Shown: positions 34,567 to 42,312 of the stretch, in pieces
Layout: each line of letters opens with the position of its first letter
How positions within the stretch are numbered: the first letter of the stretch is position 1
Origin: Lachnospiraceae bacterium
Lineage (GTDB): Bacteria > Bacillota > Clostridia > Lachnospirales > Lachnospiraceae
Assembly (NCBI GenBank): GCA_902363665.1
Contig: CABJAW010000011.1
Span: 1-64,000 of the forward strand
Direction: 5' to 3'
Length of the DNA stretch: 64,000 bases
Made by a program: the position numbers and the translations under genes
Notes under the pieces: generated by a model
Database searches by the model: none
Seen by the model: the letters and a program-made list of their open reading frames with translations, nothing else
What the model was told of the DNA's origin: nothing

Positions 34567-35280
34567 ATGATACAGAGTATCAAAAAACAGATAAGGTTGT
34601 CGCTTGGTGACTGTGGGATCGGACTTGGGTTCACCGCCGGATGCGTGGTGTTCGGCCTGATTTTCACCCAGATGATGCGGGTGGCCGGTCCGGTCGAACC
34701 GGCAGAGATGGCAATGTTTACGTCGGTGTTCGGAGCGCTGGGTGCAGGAATTTATATCGCTTTGTATATGGGGTTTTCACTACTGATAAATTTTAAGCTT
34801 CAGGTTGGCATGGGGAGTACAAGAAAGGATTTTCTTGTTTCCAGTTATATTGTGGGAGCTGTAAGTTCACTGGTACTGGTGTTTTTTGTGGCAGCCGCAG
34901 CGGCGGTAAGTCAGGCGGCCTATAGCAGAATTTATGGTACGAAGGATATTCTGGATGTGACACCGGTGGTTTTGAAATGGGGGATTCCTGCGGCGTTTTC
35001 ACTTCCGGCCGTGAGCAGTATGTGCGGCGCACTGATCCTGCGTTTTGGAAAGAGAGCCGGCTGGATTATCTGGGCAATCTGGATGATCGGTTGTCTTGGC
35101 TTCCCGTGGATGGCAGAGACTGTTTCCGGGATGCCAGATTCTGAGATAGGAAAAGTTGGCACGTCGGCTGTGAGCATGCTCGGAAATATTCCGGATGGTA
35201 TGTGGATTGTGCTGATCCTGATTGCCGGAGCGATCGGTTTTGCGGTGGAGGCGCACCTCCTGTCTGGGCAGGAGGTCTGA
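34567..35280 (+). CDS. Membrane protein, probable second permease subunit
   Basis: The 237-residue product has six hydrophobic segments. The loop LQVGMGSTRKDFLVSSYIVGAVSS occupies the same position as SMGQTRRSALWQQLGV in the neighbouring protein, so the two are probably distant paralogues. A 176-bp purine-rich gap separates them. Last gene of the GntR-ABC operon. Function inferred from the neighbours only. Confidence 0.65.
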   Translation: MIQSIKKQIRLSLGDCGIGLGFTAGCVVFGLIFTQMMRVAGPVEPAEMAMFTSVFGALGAGIYIALYMGFSLLINFKLQVGMGSTRKDFLVSSYIVGAVSSLVLVFFVAAAAAVSQAAYSRIYGTKDILDVTPVVLKWGIPAAFSLPAVSSMCGALILRFGKRAGWIIWAIWMIGCLGFPWMAETVSGMPDSEIGKVGTSAVSMLGNIPDGMWIVLILIAGAIGFAVEAHLLSGQEV

Positions 35281-35383
35281 GCTTTCTGACGGTTCAGTCC
35301 GGATGCAGATTGTGTAGAACTGTGAAAAAATAAAAACTCTGTGAAACAATTATGAAAAGATAATGAAGCTTTCGTGTAGCCTA

Positions 35384-35448
35384 TTGACGGAAGAAAATAA
35401 TCGGTTATAATCAGAACAACTTCCAAAGTTAGCACTGATTATAACCGA
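35384..35448 (+). promoter_or_regulatory. Promoter embedded in a perfect 14-bp inverted repeat
   Basis: TTGACG (35384-35389), 16-bp spacer, TATAAT (35406-35411). The -10 box lies inside the left arm TCGGTTATAATCAG (35401-35414). The right arm CTGATTATAACCGA (35435-35448) is its exact reverse complement, and the 20-bp spacer also contains ACTTCCAAAGT. This is the layout of a regulator binding site over the start of transcription. The right arm presents a mirror -10 on the other strand. Confidence 0.75.
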
Positions 35449-35498
35449 AGCGGCAGCAGATGCCGGACTGAGGTTCCTGTAGAAATGGAGGAATCATA

Positions 35499-35651
35499 AT
35501 GAGAGAACTTTATTATCACATTTGTTTAAATATGCCTGAGAAACTGAGAGATTTCCTGAATCGTCTGATTCCGGGACTGATCCTGGAACCGGTGAGAGTA
35601 AAAGTGCCGGTACAAAGACCGCAGGAGAGAACACGGAGAAATTATTATTAA
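35499..35651 (+). CDS. Small protein of 50 residues, unknown function
   Basis: I do not recognise it. The product starts MRELYYHICLNMPEKLRDFL, is hydrophobic in the middle (NRLIPGLILEPVRVKV) and ends in a strongly basic QRPQERTRRNYY. GGAGG lies eight bases before the ATG. It has its own palindromic promoter (35384-35448) and a strong terminator (35705), so it is a real transcription unit whose only visible product is this peptide. Confidence 0.6.
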   Translation: MRELYYHICLNMPEKLRDFLNRLIPGLILEPVRVKVPVQRPQERTRRNYY

Positions 35652-35704
35652 GCGGATTGCAAATGCCGGTTTACTGCTGGAGATAAGCATTCCTGGTTAG
35701 AAAA

Positions 35705-35747
35705 GGCCGCCCGGCCGCTGATTTTTACAGCGGCCGGGCGGCCTTTT
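35705..35747. terminator. Strong bidirectional terminator
   Basis: A perfect 16-bp stem, GGCCGCCCGGCCGCTG (35705-35720) with CAGCGGCCGGGCGGCC (35728-35743), loop ATTTTTA, flanked by AAAA and TTTT. It separates the small-protein gene from the convergent SH3-repeat gene. Confidence 0.9.
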
Positions 35748-35778
35748 GGTTGTCAGGTAAATTTGCCTGGTTATGAGA

Positions 35779-36954
35779 TTAGTAGAGATAATTTTTATTT
35801 ACATACCCGTTGCGGTCAAGCTTCGGAGAATATACATACCAGTAAGTGGAGCCGCTGGAATCGATGACAGTTACCGTATCTCCGGTATAAAGCTTTCCGA
35901 TTTCATTGGAAGCATCGTACGCCGTATCGTTTCGCAGCGCCAGATAGCCGGAGGTTACACGAACCGTTTTGGTCACGACCGGAGCCGGAGAGGAAGTATC
36001 CGTGACAAGATAGTTGCGGTTTACGTAACCGTTCTTGTCATACTTCGGGGAGTATACGTACCAGTAGGTGGAATCGCTGGTGTCAAGAAGCTGCACCGTA
36101 TCACCGGTGTAGAGCTTGCCGATCTCATTGGAGGCATCAAATGCTTTCTGGTTTCTCAGCGCCAGGTAGCCGGAGGTTACACTGACGATGCGCGTCTCTT
36201 TGACTCCGCTGGTACCGTTGTAGAGGTAGTTTTTGTTGACATAGCCATATTTTCCAAGCTTCGCAGAGTACACATACCAGTAAGTCGAATCACTGGAATC
36301 GCTGACCTCGACGGTATCGCCGCTGTAAAGCCGGCCGATCTCGTTGGAGGCATCGAAGGCCTTTGCACTGCGAAGAGCCAGATAACCGCTGCTGACGTTT
36401 ACGGTCCAGGTGTAGGCCGTAGGGATCGGAGCACTTGAGGCGTAAAGATAATTTTTGTTCACATAGCCGTATGCTCCGAGTTTCGGAGAGTATACATACC
36501 AGTAGGTGGAATCGCTGGTATCCTGCACCTGTACGGTATCGCCGCTGTAAAGCTTGCCGATCTCGTTGGAAGCGTCAAAGGCTTTCGCATTTCGAAGCGC
36601 GAGGTAGCCGCTTGAGACGCTTACCGTGTAATCGCCGGAAGAAACGATCGGAGTGGAAGATACGGCGGTTAAATAGTCTTTGTTGACATAGCCGTACTTG
36701 TCAAGCTTCGATGAATAGACAAACCAGTAAGCCGAGGTTGTCATATCGCAGAGCTCGACGGTGTCACCGGTGTAAAGCTTGCCGATCTCATTGGAAGCAT
36801 CGTAAGCCGTATCATTGCGCAGAGCCAGATAACCGCTGCTCACCGTGACGCGATAGGTGGTTCCGGCTGCCTTGCCGGAGAGTGCTGCGGATGGAAATGC
36901 AAGCGTCAGGATAAGCGCAAGCAGAGCCAGCCAGGTCATTTTTTTTGTTTTCAT
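35779..36954 (-). CDS. Secreted protein with five bacterial SH3-like repeats
   Basis: The 391-residue product has a signal peptide (MKTKKMTWLALLALILTL, then AFPSAALSGKAAG) and five tandem repeats of about 70 residues. Each has the pattern VSSGYLALRN-AYDASNEIGKLYTGDTV followed by STYWYVYSPKL-YGYVNKNYL. Bacterial SH3 domains of this kind bind cell wall peptides or other surface ligands. No catalytic domain is present, so it is likely a wall-binding or adhesive protein. AAAGGGGG lies before the ATG at 36954, as in the A2 gene. A beta-lactamase-like gene lies upstream on the same strand. Confidence 0.88.
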   Translation of the reverse strand: MKTKKMTWLALLALILTLAFPSAALSGKAAGTTYRVTVSSGYLALRNDTAYDASNEIGKLYTGDTVELCDMTTSAYWFVYSSKLDKYGYVNKDYLTAVSSTPIVSSGDYTVSVSSGYLALRNAKAFDASNEIGKLYSGDTVQVQDTSDSTYWYVYSPKLGAYGYVNKNYLYASSAPIPTAYTWTVNVSSGYLALRSAKAFDASNEIGRLYSGDTVEVSDSSDSTYWYVYSAKLGKYGYVNKNYLYNGTSGVKETRIVSVTSGYLALRNQKAFDASNEIGKLYTGDTVQLLDTSDSTYWYVYSPKYDKNGYVNRNYLVTDTSSPAPVVTKTVRVTSGYLALRNDTAYDASNEIGKLYTGDTVTVIDSSGSTYWYVYSPKLDRNGYVNKNYLY

Positions 36955-37057
36955 GTAAAATCCCCCTTTCGTTCCGGTCATTTGCCGGAAACTTTTTTAA
37001 CAGTTGGCAGTTACTTATAGCGATGCAGAGATAAAAAAGTGCTCAGGTCTGCGCTAC

Positions 37058-38305
37058 TTAGTGATAAGCATCATAAATCTGCCTGCTCAGCGAAGCAATT
37101 GTGCTCTGAGCAGCACCGCAGTCGCTCAGGTGTTCCGACATAAAGACGATGATCAGGTCGTTCTCTGTGTCGTAGAGGATCGCCGCGTCATTTTCCACAT
37201 CGTCCAGCTCGCCGGTCTTGCTTGCTGTGCGCACGCCATCCGGGAGCTGTGCCGGAATTTTGTGCCGTCTTGTCTGAGCACAGAGCAGGGCGAACATGTC
37301 GGAGGCATGCGGAGTCAGGGCAGTAGTATTTTCGGTGGTGATTTCGTCAGTATCGTCTTCGGTGGAAGCGATATTCTCTGTCACCTGTTCACTTTGCAGG
37401 TCAGATTCCGTGGTCTTCTCGTCTGTGTCCCTGTTTTCCGGTATTTTTTGCAGATATCCGTCCCAGTACACCATCTTCAAAAGCTTTCCGCAATTTTCCA
37501 CTGACGTATAATTGTCACCAAATTCATTGCTGTGCAAAAGCAGCCGCCCCATACTGCTGGTCGTATAGCCGTGCGCGAGGCAGTAATTGTTGACAATCTG
37601 CATCCCGGCGGAAGAATCGCCGGAGCCAAGATACGTGGTCAGTGCGTTCGCGGCATCATTATCGCTTACCGTGATCATGGAGTAGAGGCTGGCATCGATC
37701 GTATCCTGCCCGTACTGTGCAATGAGTGCATCATAATTTTCATAAACCGCCCCCATGATATAGAGCTTGATCAGGCTGGCTGCCTGCATCCGGTGGTCGT
37801 TGATGCTTCCCTCTGACCCGGTTTTGAGATCGCATACATATACTGCCCAGTCGCCGTTTGAAGCTGGAAGCGAAGCCTGGATCTGCGCGAGCACGGAAGT
37901 GAGTTTTTCGTCCGTAAATGAAGATTCAGACTGCGCGGAGGTATCTGCATTCTGCCCATCGCCTGCAAGCGTATCATCCGGGTTCTGTCCGTCACCTGCA
38001 AGCGTACCATCCGCACTCTGTCCGTTATCGGATGGCTTACCGTATCCCGCCAGCGTGTCGCTGTTGGCAGAAGTGCCCTGCCCATCGACGGTTTCAGCGT
38101 TCTGTCCGGCTCCTGTGGCGCCGCCGCCCTGCATCGCCTCGATGGATTCGATATCAAGCTCCTGCGCGGATACAGTCAGGCCGCCGACCGGAATTTTTGG
38201 AAGTTCACCGGTGTTCGGGACTGCGCCGGCCAGAACAGAACCGGCGAGCAATAGAAGTGCGCCTGTGCGGCAGCGTTTTCTTTTGTCTTTAAGAAAAGGT
38301 GACAT
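37058..38305 (-). CDS. Secreted class A beta-lactamase-like serine hydrolase with low-complexity linker
   Basis: The 415-residue product has an N-terminal signal segment (CRTGALLLLAGSVLAGAVPN). A low-complexity G, D, N, Q and T-rich linker of about 75 residues follows, with the repeated unit TLAGDGQN. Then comes a PF13354-type domain with SLIK (SxxK), SDN (VSDNDAAN) and KTG (SKTGEL). An acidic insertion of about 50 residues (ENRDTDEKTTESDLQSEQ and on) splits the domain before the KTG motif. Such proteins in Clostridia may be penicillin-binding or wall-associated esterases rather than true beta-lactamases. The omega-loop glutamate (ExxxN) is not obvious, so antibiotic hydrolysis is uncertain. 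Confidence 0.82.
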   Translation of the reverse strand: MSPFLKDKRKRCRTGALLLLAGSVLAGAVPNTGELPKIPVGGLTVSAQELDIESIEAMQGGGATGAGQNAETVDGQGTSANSDTLAGYGKPSDNGQSADGTLAGDGQNPDDTLAGDGQNADTSAQSESSFTDEKLTSVLAQIQASLPASNGDWAVYVCDLKTGSEGSINDHRMQAASLIKLYIMGAVYENYDALIAQYGQDTIDASLYSMITVSDNDAANALTTYLGSGDSSAGMQIVNNYCLAHGYTTSSMGRLLLHSNEFGDNYTSVENCGKLLKMVYWDGYLQKIPENRDTDEKTTESDLQSEQVTENIASTEDDTDEITTENTTALTPHASDMFALLCAQTRRHKIPAQLPDGVRTASKTGELDDVENDAAILYDTENDLIIVFMSEHLSDCGAAQSTIASLSRQIYDAYH

Positions 38306-38350
38306 TTCCTATCCTCCTTACGTCAAAGCATAAAATCTGTGCTTTATTTA

Positions 38351-38531
38351 CTATATATGCAACTGTTCAGAGCCAGGCAAAATTTCATAAAACAGGCGGA
38401 AAATGCAAGTAGCGAAAGCGGATTGCGAATATCTGCTTGATTCCTGTTTTTGAAATTTTATTTGGCGGATACGCCACACCGACGAAATGCGTAGCATTTT
38501 GGAGGTTGGCTCTGAACAGTTACCTATATAT
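38351..38531. mobile_element. MITE, 165 bp, with 18-bp terminal inverted repeats and 8-bp target duplication
   Basis: The element spans 38359-38523. Its ends GCAACTGTTCAGAGCCAG and (reverse complement) GTAACTGTTCAGAGCCAA match at 16 of 18 positions. Identical CTATATAT octamers flank it at 38351-38358 and 38524-38531, the mark of insertion with target-site duplication. Internal arms also pair (AAAATTTCATAAAACAGG with CCTGTTTTTGAAATTTT). It encodes no protein and must be moved by a transposase elsewhere. Confidence 0.8.
38412..38438 (-). repeat. Dispersed hairpin repeat inside the MITE
   Basis: GCGAAAGCGGATTGCGAATA followed by TCTGCTT is the reverse-orientation form of the repeat at 29647-29675, with a slightly degenerate right arm. 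It lies in the centre of the MITE. Confidence 0.55.
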
Positions 38532-38887
38532 TTATTATAGGAAAAGAATGACGTAAAAGCAAGGAAAGAAAACGCCGGAATGGGGAAAGAATAGTTAAGA
38601 TTTTTTTAACCGGGTCAGTCAAGGTTCCTGCTTCAGTTGCGGATATCGGCTTCGATAAAGAAAAGAAGCCAGATGATGGCAGGAAAAGCTGAACGCGGGC
38701 GGGTGACCGTGAGCAGGTGACAAAAGTAAATTTCCCAAAGACAGCCAAAGGCAAAAAACACAGAAAAAGAGCAGAAAACTGACGAAAAAATAAGAAACAG
38801 AACGCTGAGCACGAAAAACCGACTGAGCACATTGTTAATATGTTGCAAAAAAAGAAAAAAATGGCACAGATTATTGGGTATATTCAC
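38532..38887. other. Intergenic stretch without recognisable gene
   Basis: A/G-rich sequence between the MITE and the eut promoter. Short ORFs here have no ribosome binding site or protein-like composition. TTGCGGATATCGGCTTCG (about 38636-38653) is a faint relative of the dispersed repeat. I see nothing else. Confidence 0.5.
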
Positions 38888-38916
38888 TTGACTTCCGTGC
38901 TCAGAAATGGTATCCT
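38888..38916 (+). promoter_or_regulatory. Sigma-A promoter of the eut operon leader
   Basis: TTGACT (38888-38893), 17-bp spacer, TATCCT (38911-38916), placing the transcription start just before the B12 riboswitch. Confidence 0.75.
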
Positions 38917-38931
38917 ACCCCTAGAAAACCG

Positions 38932-39106
38932 AATTGGTATACAGGTGTCTGAGAGAATGCTCAGGTGAAAAGGGAAACGGGTGTAAATCCCGTACAAGGC
39001 CGTTGCTGTGTTGGAGTAGCGGCTGTTTATATCTCATTAGGGTGTGTCCTGAGAAGAGAAACAGCCGTGTTTGATGCCAGAGTCAGAAGACCTGCCTGTA
39101 TATAAC
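38932..39106 (+). promoter_or_regulatory. Cobalamin (B12) riboswitch
   Basis: The core is recognisable: GGGAAACGGGTGTAAATCCC (the AGGGAA and GGTGnAAnTCC elements), then GCCGTTGCTGT. The B12 box GCCAGAGTCAGAAGACCTGC lies at about 39076-39095. It lies in the leader of the eut operon, whose key enzyme needs adenosylcobalamin. Which conformation favours expression cannot be told by eye. In Enterococcus and Listeria a B12 riboswitch beside eut genes controls a regulatory RNA rather than the genes directly. Confidence 0.92.
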
Positions 39107-39295
39107 GCACGTAAGACTCCCCGGAACCGGGAGTGTGCAAAAGCAGCGACGAAGCGCAGCCTGCCGGAGATGCTCAGCGAAGAGACTCCGATATTATGTG
39201 TGCGAACAAGACGGCAATCCGTTATATCACCTCTTTTTTGCGGAACGCACAAGCAGGACCTGCCAGTTCAATCTGTGTGCGTTCGCCCCCTCGGG

Positions 39296-39327
39296 AGCAC
39301 CTGATCGAACAAGTCAGGTGCTTTTTT
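39296..39327 (+). terminator. Terminator in the eut leader, probable riboswitch output
   Basis: AGCACCTGA (39296-39304) pairs perfectly with TCAGGTGCT (39314-39322), followed by six T. It lies 190 nt after the riboswitch and 160 nt before the first gene, so it can stop transcription between the riboswitch and the operon. Confidence 0.85.
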
Positions 39328-39486
39328 GTTTGCTCTGTTTTTTCAGAACCGAATGAGCATGGCGTGCTCAGGACGTTGAAGAGACAGAAAGAGAAGAAGA
39401 CAGGACTAAATCAGACTGCGAAGCAGCTATTTGGCTGTAAGCAGACCTTATAAATATCTGTGTTGATTTTACAGGCAGGTGAGAAG

Positions 39487-40038
39487 ATGTATCAGGTCGA
39501 GGTGCAGGTAAAGACGCTGACCGTTCCGGAGTGGCTTGAAAAATATTGCCAGCCGGAAAAATTTGTTCCTTTATGCAGGGAATGTCCGCAGTACGGAAAG
39601 AACTGGTCCTGTCCGCCGGGAATGACAACGGCGGCGGCGCTTGCCGGAGGTTATCGGTATGTGCAGGTGATCGGGCTGAAGGTAAAATACGATGAACAGG
39701 TGCTCAGGGAGGCGGAGCATTCACCGCAGAGGACGGAAGAGCTGAGACAGGAGACGTACGAAGCAGCCAAGAAAAAAATGCTGCAGGCACTGCTTGCACT
39801 TGAACGGGAGTTTCCGGGTTCAACGACGATCATGGCAGGAGGCTGTACCTTGTGCCGGACGTGTGCAAGGGCGAAGGGAGAACCGTGCCGATACCCGGAA
39901 AAGATGCGGTATTCCTATTCCGGGCTTGGCTTTGATCTTGGAAGAATCTCAGATGAGCTGCTCGGAATGCCGCTTTTGTGGCAGAAAAGAGGCCTGCCGG
40001 CATACACCGTTGCAATTGCCTCATTTCTGCACAACTGA
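39487..40038 (+). CDS. DUF2284 cysteine-rich metal-binding protein
   Basis: The 183-residue product has two cysteine clusters, VPLCRECPQYGKNWSCPPG and AGGCTLCRTCARAKGEPCRYP. This is the DUF2284 pattern, predicted to bind an iron-sulfur cluster or another metal. The biochemical role is unknown. It is the first gene after the B12 riboswitch and terminator and precedes eutG. That suggests a part in corrinoid handling or redox support of the ethanolamine pathway. ATG at 39487 (AGGTGAG upstream) preferred over GTG at 39460. Confidence 0.8.
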   Translation: MYQVEVQVKTLTVPEWLEKYCQPEKFVPLCRECPQYGKNWSCPPGMTTAAALAGGYRYVQVIGLKVKYDEQVLREAEHSPQRTEELRQETYEAAKKKMLQALLALEREFPGSTTIMAGGCTLCRTCARAKGEPCRYPEKMRYSYSGLGFDLGRISDELLGMPLLWQKRGLPAYTVAIASFLHN

Positions 40039-40192
40039 TGCCTGGGGCGAAGGACAGGAGACTGTTTGTGAACCTGGCATCAGAATTATAACTGTTCAGA
40101 TCGGCAGGTCGGATAAACGCTTCACAGGGAGGCGCAGTGATTCAAGGCTGCCGGTCTTTGGATGGTAACAAAAAATCAGGAAAGGAGCACTT

Positions 40193-41329
40193 ATGGAACA
40201 GTTTGGATTAAAGACCAGGATTATTATGGGCGATGGTCTGGATTCCCTTACTGCCGGTATGAAAAAAGCATTTGTCGTTACGGACAGCTTTATGGCACAG
40301 AGCGGAAAGGTGTCTTACGTGACGGACAAGCTGAACAGGGCAGGTGTGGAATGGCAGGTATTTTCCGATATTGCCGGTGAACCGGATATCGGTATGGTGA
40401 CTGCAGGTACAGAAAAAATTACGGAGTTTAAGCCGGATACAGTGATCTGTCTCGGCGGCGGAGCTGCCATTGATGCAGCAAAGGCCATCGTATTTATTGC
40501 AAGAAAGACAGGCGCTGTGGAAAATCACGTTGAGTTTATCGCGATTCCGACGACGAGCGGTACCGGTTCAGAGGTCAGCCGTTTCGCGGTTATTACAGAC
40601 AAGACGAACGGAATCAAGTATCCGCTCATAGATGACAGCCTGCTTCCGGATGTGGCAGTGCTTGATGCACAGCTTGTAATGAGTGCACCGCCTTCTGTGA
40701 CTGCAGATACAGGAATTGATGTATTCACACATGCGGTAGAGGCATTCGTTTCCACAGGAAGAAATGATTTTTCCGATGCATGTGCGGAGAAGGCAATCAA
40801 ACTGGTCAATCATTATCTGATGGCGGCTTATAAAAACCCGAATGACGCAAAGGCACGTCAGGGTATGCATAACGCATCCTGCCTGGCAGGAGTTGCATTT
40901 TCCAATGCAGGTCTTGGACTGAATCACGGTATGGCACATGCGATGGGAGCAAAATTCCATATTCCGCACGGAAGAGCAAACGGTATTCTGCTTCCGTACG
41001 TCATGAGCTTCAATGCAGGCTGTGTCGATCAGCTGACACCGACCGCAAAGCGGTATGCACAGATTTCCAGACTGCTTCGTCTGGATACGAGCAGTGTTCG
41101 CCAGAGCGCACTGAACATGATCCGTACGGCACGTACCTTTATCAAGAAGATGAATATGCCGTGCACGATCGAAGCAGCAGGTGTGACAAAGGAGCAGTTC
41201 GAGGCAGAGCTTGACGAAATGGCAGCAGCAGCGCTTGCGGATCGCTGCACCGCGACGAATCCAAGACCGGTTACGGTGGAGGATATCAAGGAAATTTACC
41301 GCAAGGCTTTTATGGGCAAGATTCCGTGA
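40193..41329 (+). CDS. eutG: Iron-containing alcohol dehydrogenase EutG
   Basis: EutG reduces acetaldehyde to ethanol and recycles NAD+ inside the microcompartment. The 378-residue product has the iron ADH motifs VICLGGGAAIDAAKA (NAD binding), PTTSGTGSEVSRFAVI, DTGIDVFTHAVEAFVS and GLNHGMAHAMGAKFHIPHG with the metal-binding histidines. AAAGGAGC precedes the ATG. First enzyme gene of the microcompartment set, with eutS 50 bp downstream. Confidence 0.9.
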   Translation: MEQFGLKTRIIMGDGLDSLTAGMKKAFVVTDSFMAQSGKVSYVTDKLNRAGVEWQVFSDIAGEPDIGMVTAGTEKITEFKPDTVICLGGGAAIDAAKAIVFIARKTGAVENHVEFIAIPTTSGTGSEVSRFAVITDKTNGIKYPLIDDSLLPDVAVLDAQLVMSAPPSVTADTGIDVFTHAVEAFVSTGRNDFSDACAEKAIKLVNHYLMAAYKNPNDAKARQGMHNASCLAGVAFSNAGLGLNHGMAHAMGAKFHIPHGRANGILLPYVMSFNAGCVDQLTPTAKRYAQISRLLRLDTSSVRQSALNMIRTARTFIKKMNMPCTIEAAGVTKEQFEAELDEMAAAALADRCTATNPRPVTVEDIKEIYRKAFMGKIP

Positions 41330-41379
41330 TCGGTATTGGATGGGAGCTGGCAGGAAGCCGTTGCAGACGGAGGAACTAA

Positions 41380-41730
41380 ATGTCAGAATTTGAAGGAAAA
41401 GAGCGGATTATACAGGAATTTGTTCCTGGTAAGCAGGTGACTTTGGCACATGTTATTGCCAGTCCGGATAAGAATCTGTATGGAAAGCTCGGATTGATTG
41501 ATGCAGAGGGTGCGATAGGAATTATGACGATCACACCGAGTGAGGGAGCTATGATCGCGGCAGATATCGCAAGCAAATCCGCAGATATCCGGGTCGGCTT
41601 TGTAGATCGTTTCAATGGCTCACTTGTTATTACGGGTGATGTCGCAGCCGTAGAGGTGGCGATCCGGGATGTGATGGGAGTGCTCTGTGATCGGATGGGA
41701 TTTGCAAGGGCTCCGGTGACAAAGACATGA
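41380..41730 (+). CDS. eutS: Shell protein EutS (circularly permuted BMC domain)
   Basis: EutS forms bent hexamers of the microcompartment shell. The 116-residue product starts SEFEGKERIIQEFVPGKQVTLAHVIASPD, as in EutS/PduU, followed by the BMC core AIGIMTITPSEGAMIAADIASKSADIRVGFVDRFNGSLVITGDVAAVE. Length is typical. Its TGA overlaps the ATG of eutP by four bases. Confidence 0.92.
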   Translation: MSEFEGKERIIQEFVPGKQVTLAHVIASPDKNLYGKLGLIDAEGAIGIMTITPSEGAMIAADIASKSADIRVGFVDRFNGSLVITGDVAAVEVAIRDVMGVLCDRMGFARAPVTKT

Positions 41731-42194
41731 GCACTCAGACAAAGCACGAAGAAAGAAAAAAGAGGATCATTCTGATCGGCCGGTCAACTGCCGGGAAGAC
41801 TACCTTATGCCAGCGGATCAATAACGAAGAACTCCGTTATTACAAGACACAGACCGTACAGGTTATCAATCAGAATATGATTGATACGCCGGGGGAATAC
41901 CTGGAACGCCGGGGATTTCGGGGAGCGCTGGTCGTTACCTCCGCAGATGCGGATATTATCCTGATGGTGCAGGATGCAACGGAGGGAGGAACGATGTTCC
42001 CGCCGCTGTTTTGCAGCATGTTTTCGGGAAAACCGTGTGTCGGCATTGTGACAAAGGCAGATCTGGCCAGTGAAGAGCAGATCGAAAGAGCAAAGCAGTA
42101 TCTGAAGGATGCCGGAGCCGGCGAACTCTATGTGACCAGTGCGGTGACAGGAGACGGAGTAAATAAGCTGGTCGAGGATCTGCACATCCTGTAA
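41727..42194 (+). CDS. eutP: EutP/PduV small GTPase-like protein
   Basis: EutP has a P-loop GTPase fold; acetate kinase activity has been reported for the Salmonella protein. The 155-residue product shows G1 [11 protein letters not shown]3 DTPGEY and TKAD (G4). It is coupled by overlap to eutS and followed by eutA. A role in positioning shell proteins or in acetate metabolism is possible. Confidence 0.9.
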   Translation: MSTQTKHEERKKRIILIGRSTAGKTTLCQRINNEELRYYKTQTVQVINQNMIDTPGEYLERRGFRGALVVTSADADIILMVQDATEGGTMFPPLFCSMFSGKPCVGIVTKADLASEEQIERAKQYLKDAGAGELYVTSAVTGDGVNKLVEDLHIL

Positions 42195-42312
42195 TCAGAG
42201 AAATGCATGCTTCGCAGTGCGGAGGATGCAAGGCAGGCCTGCTGTGCGGAAGCAGACAGCCCCGTGTGAAAACAGCCAGCAATTGCTGTACGGAAATAAC
42301 CAGGAGGCTGGA

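Noticed and set aside
35651..35672. Full copy of the dispersed hairpin after the small-protein gene
   Set aside because: Only one arm (AGCGGATTGC) is present, so it is treated as a half copy.
39171..39190. Hexaloop AGCGAA closed by CTC/GAG in the eut leader, matching the A1-G4 rule of ANTAR hairpins
   Set aside because: The stem is only three pairs with a mismatch below, no second adjacent hairpin overlaps the terminator, and no EutV gene is in the window. Probably chance.
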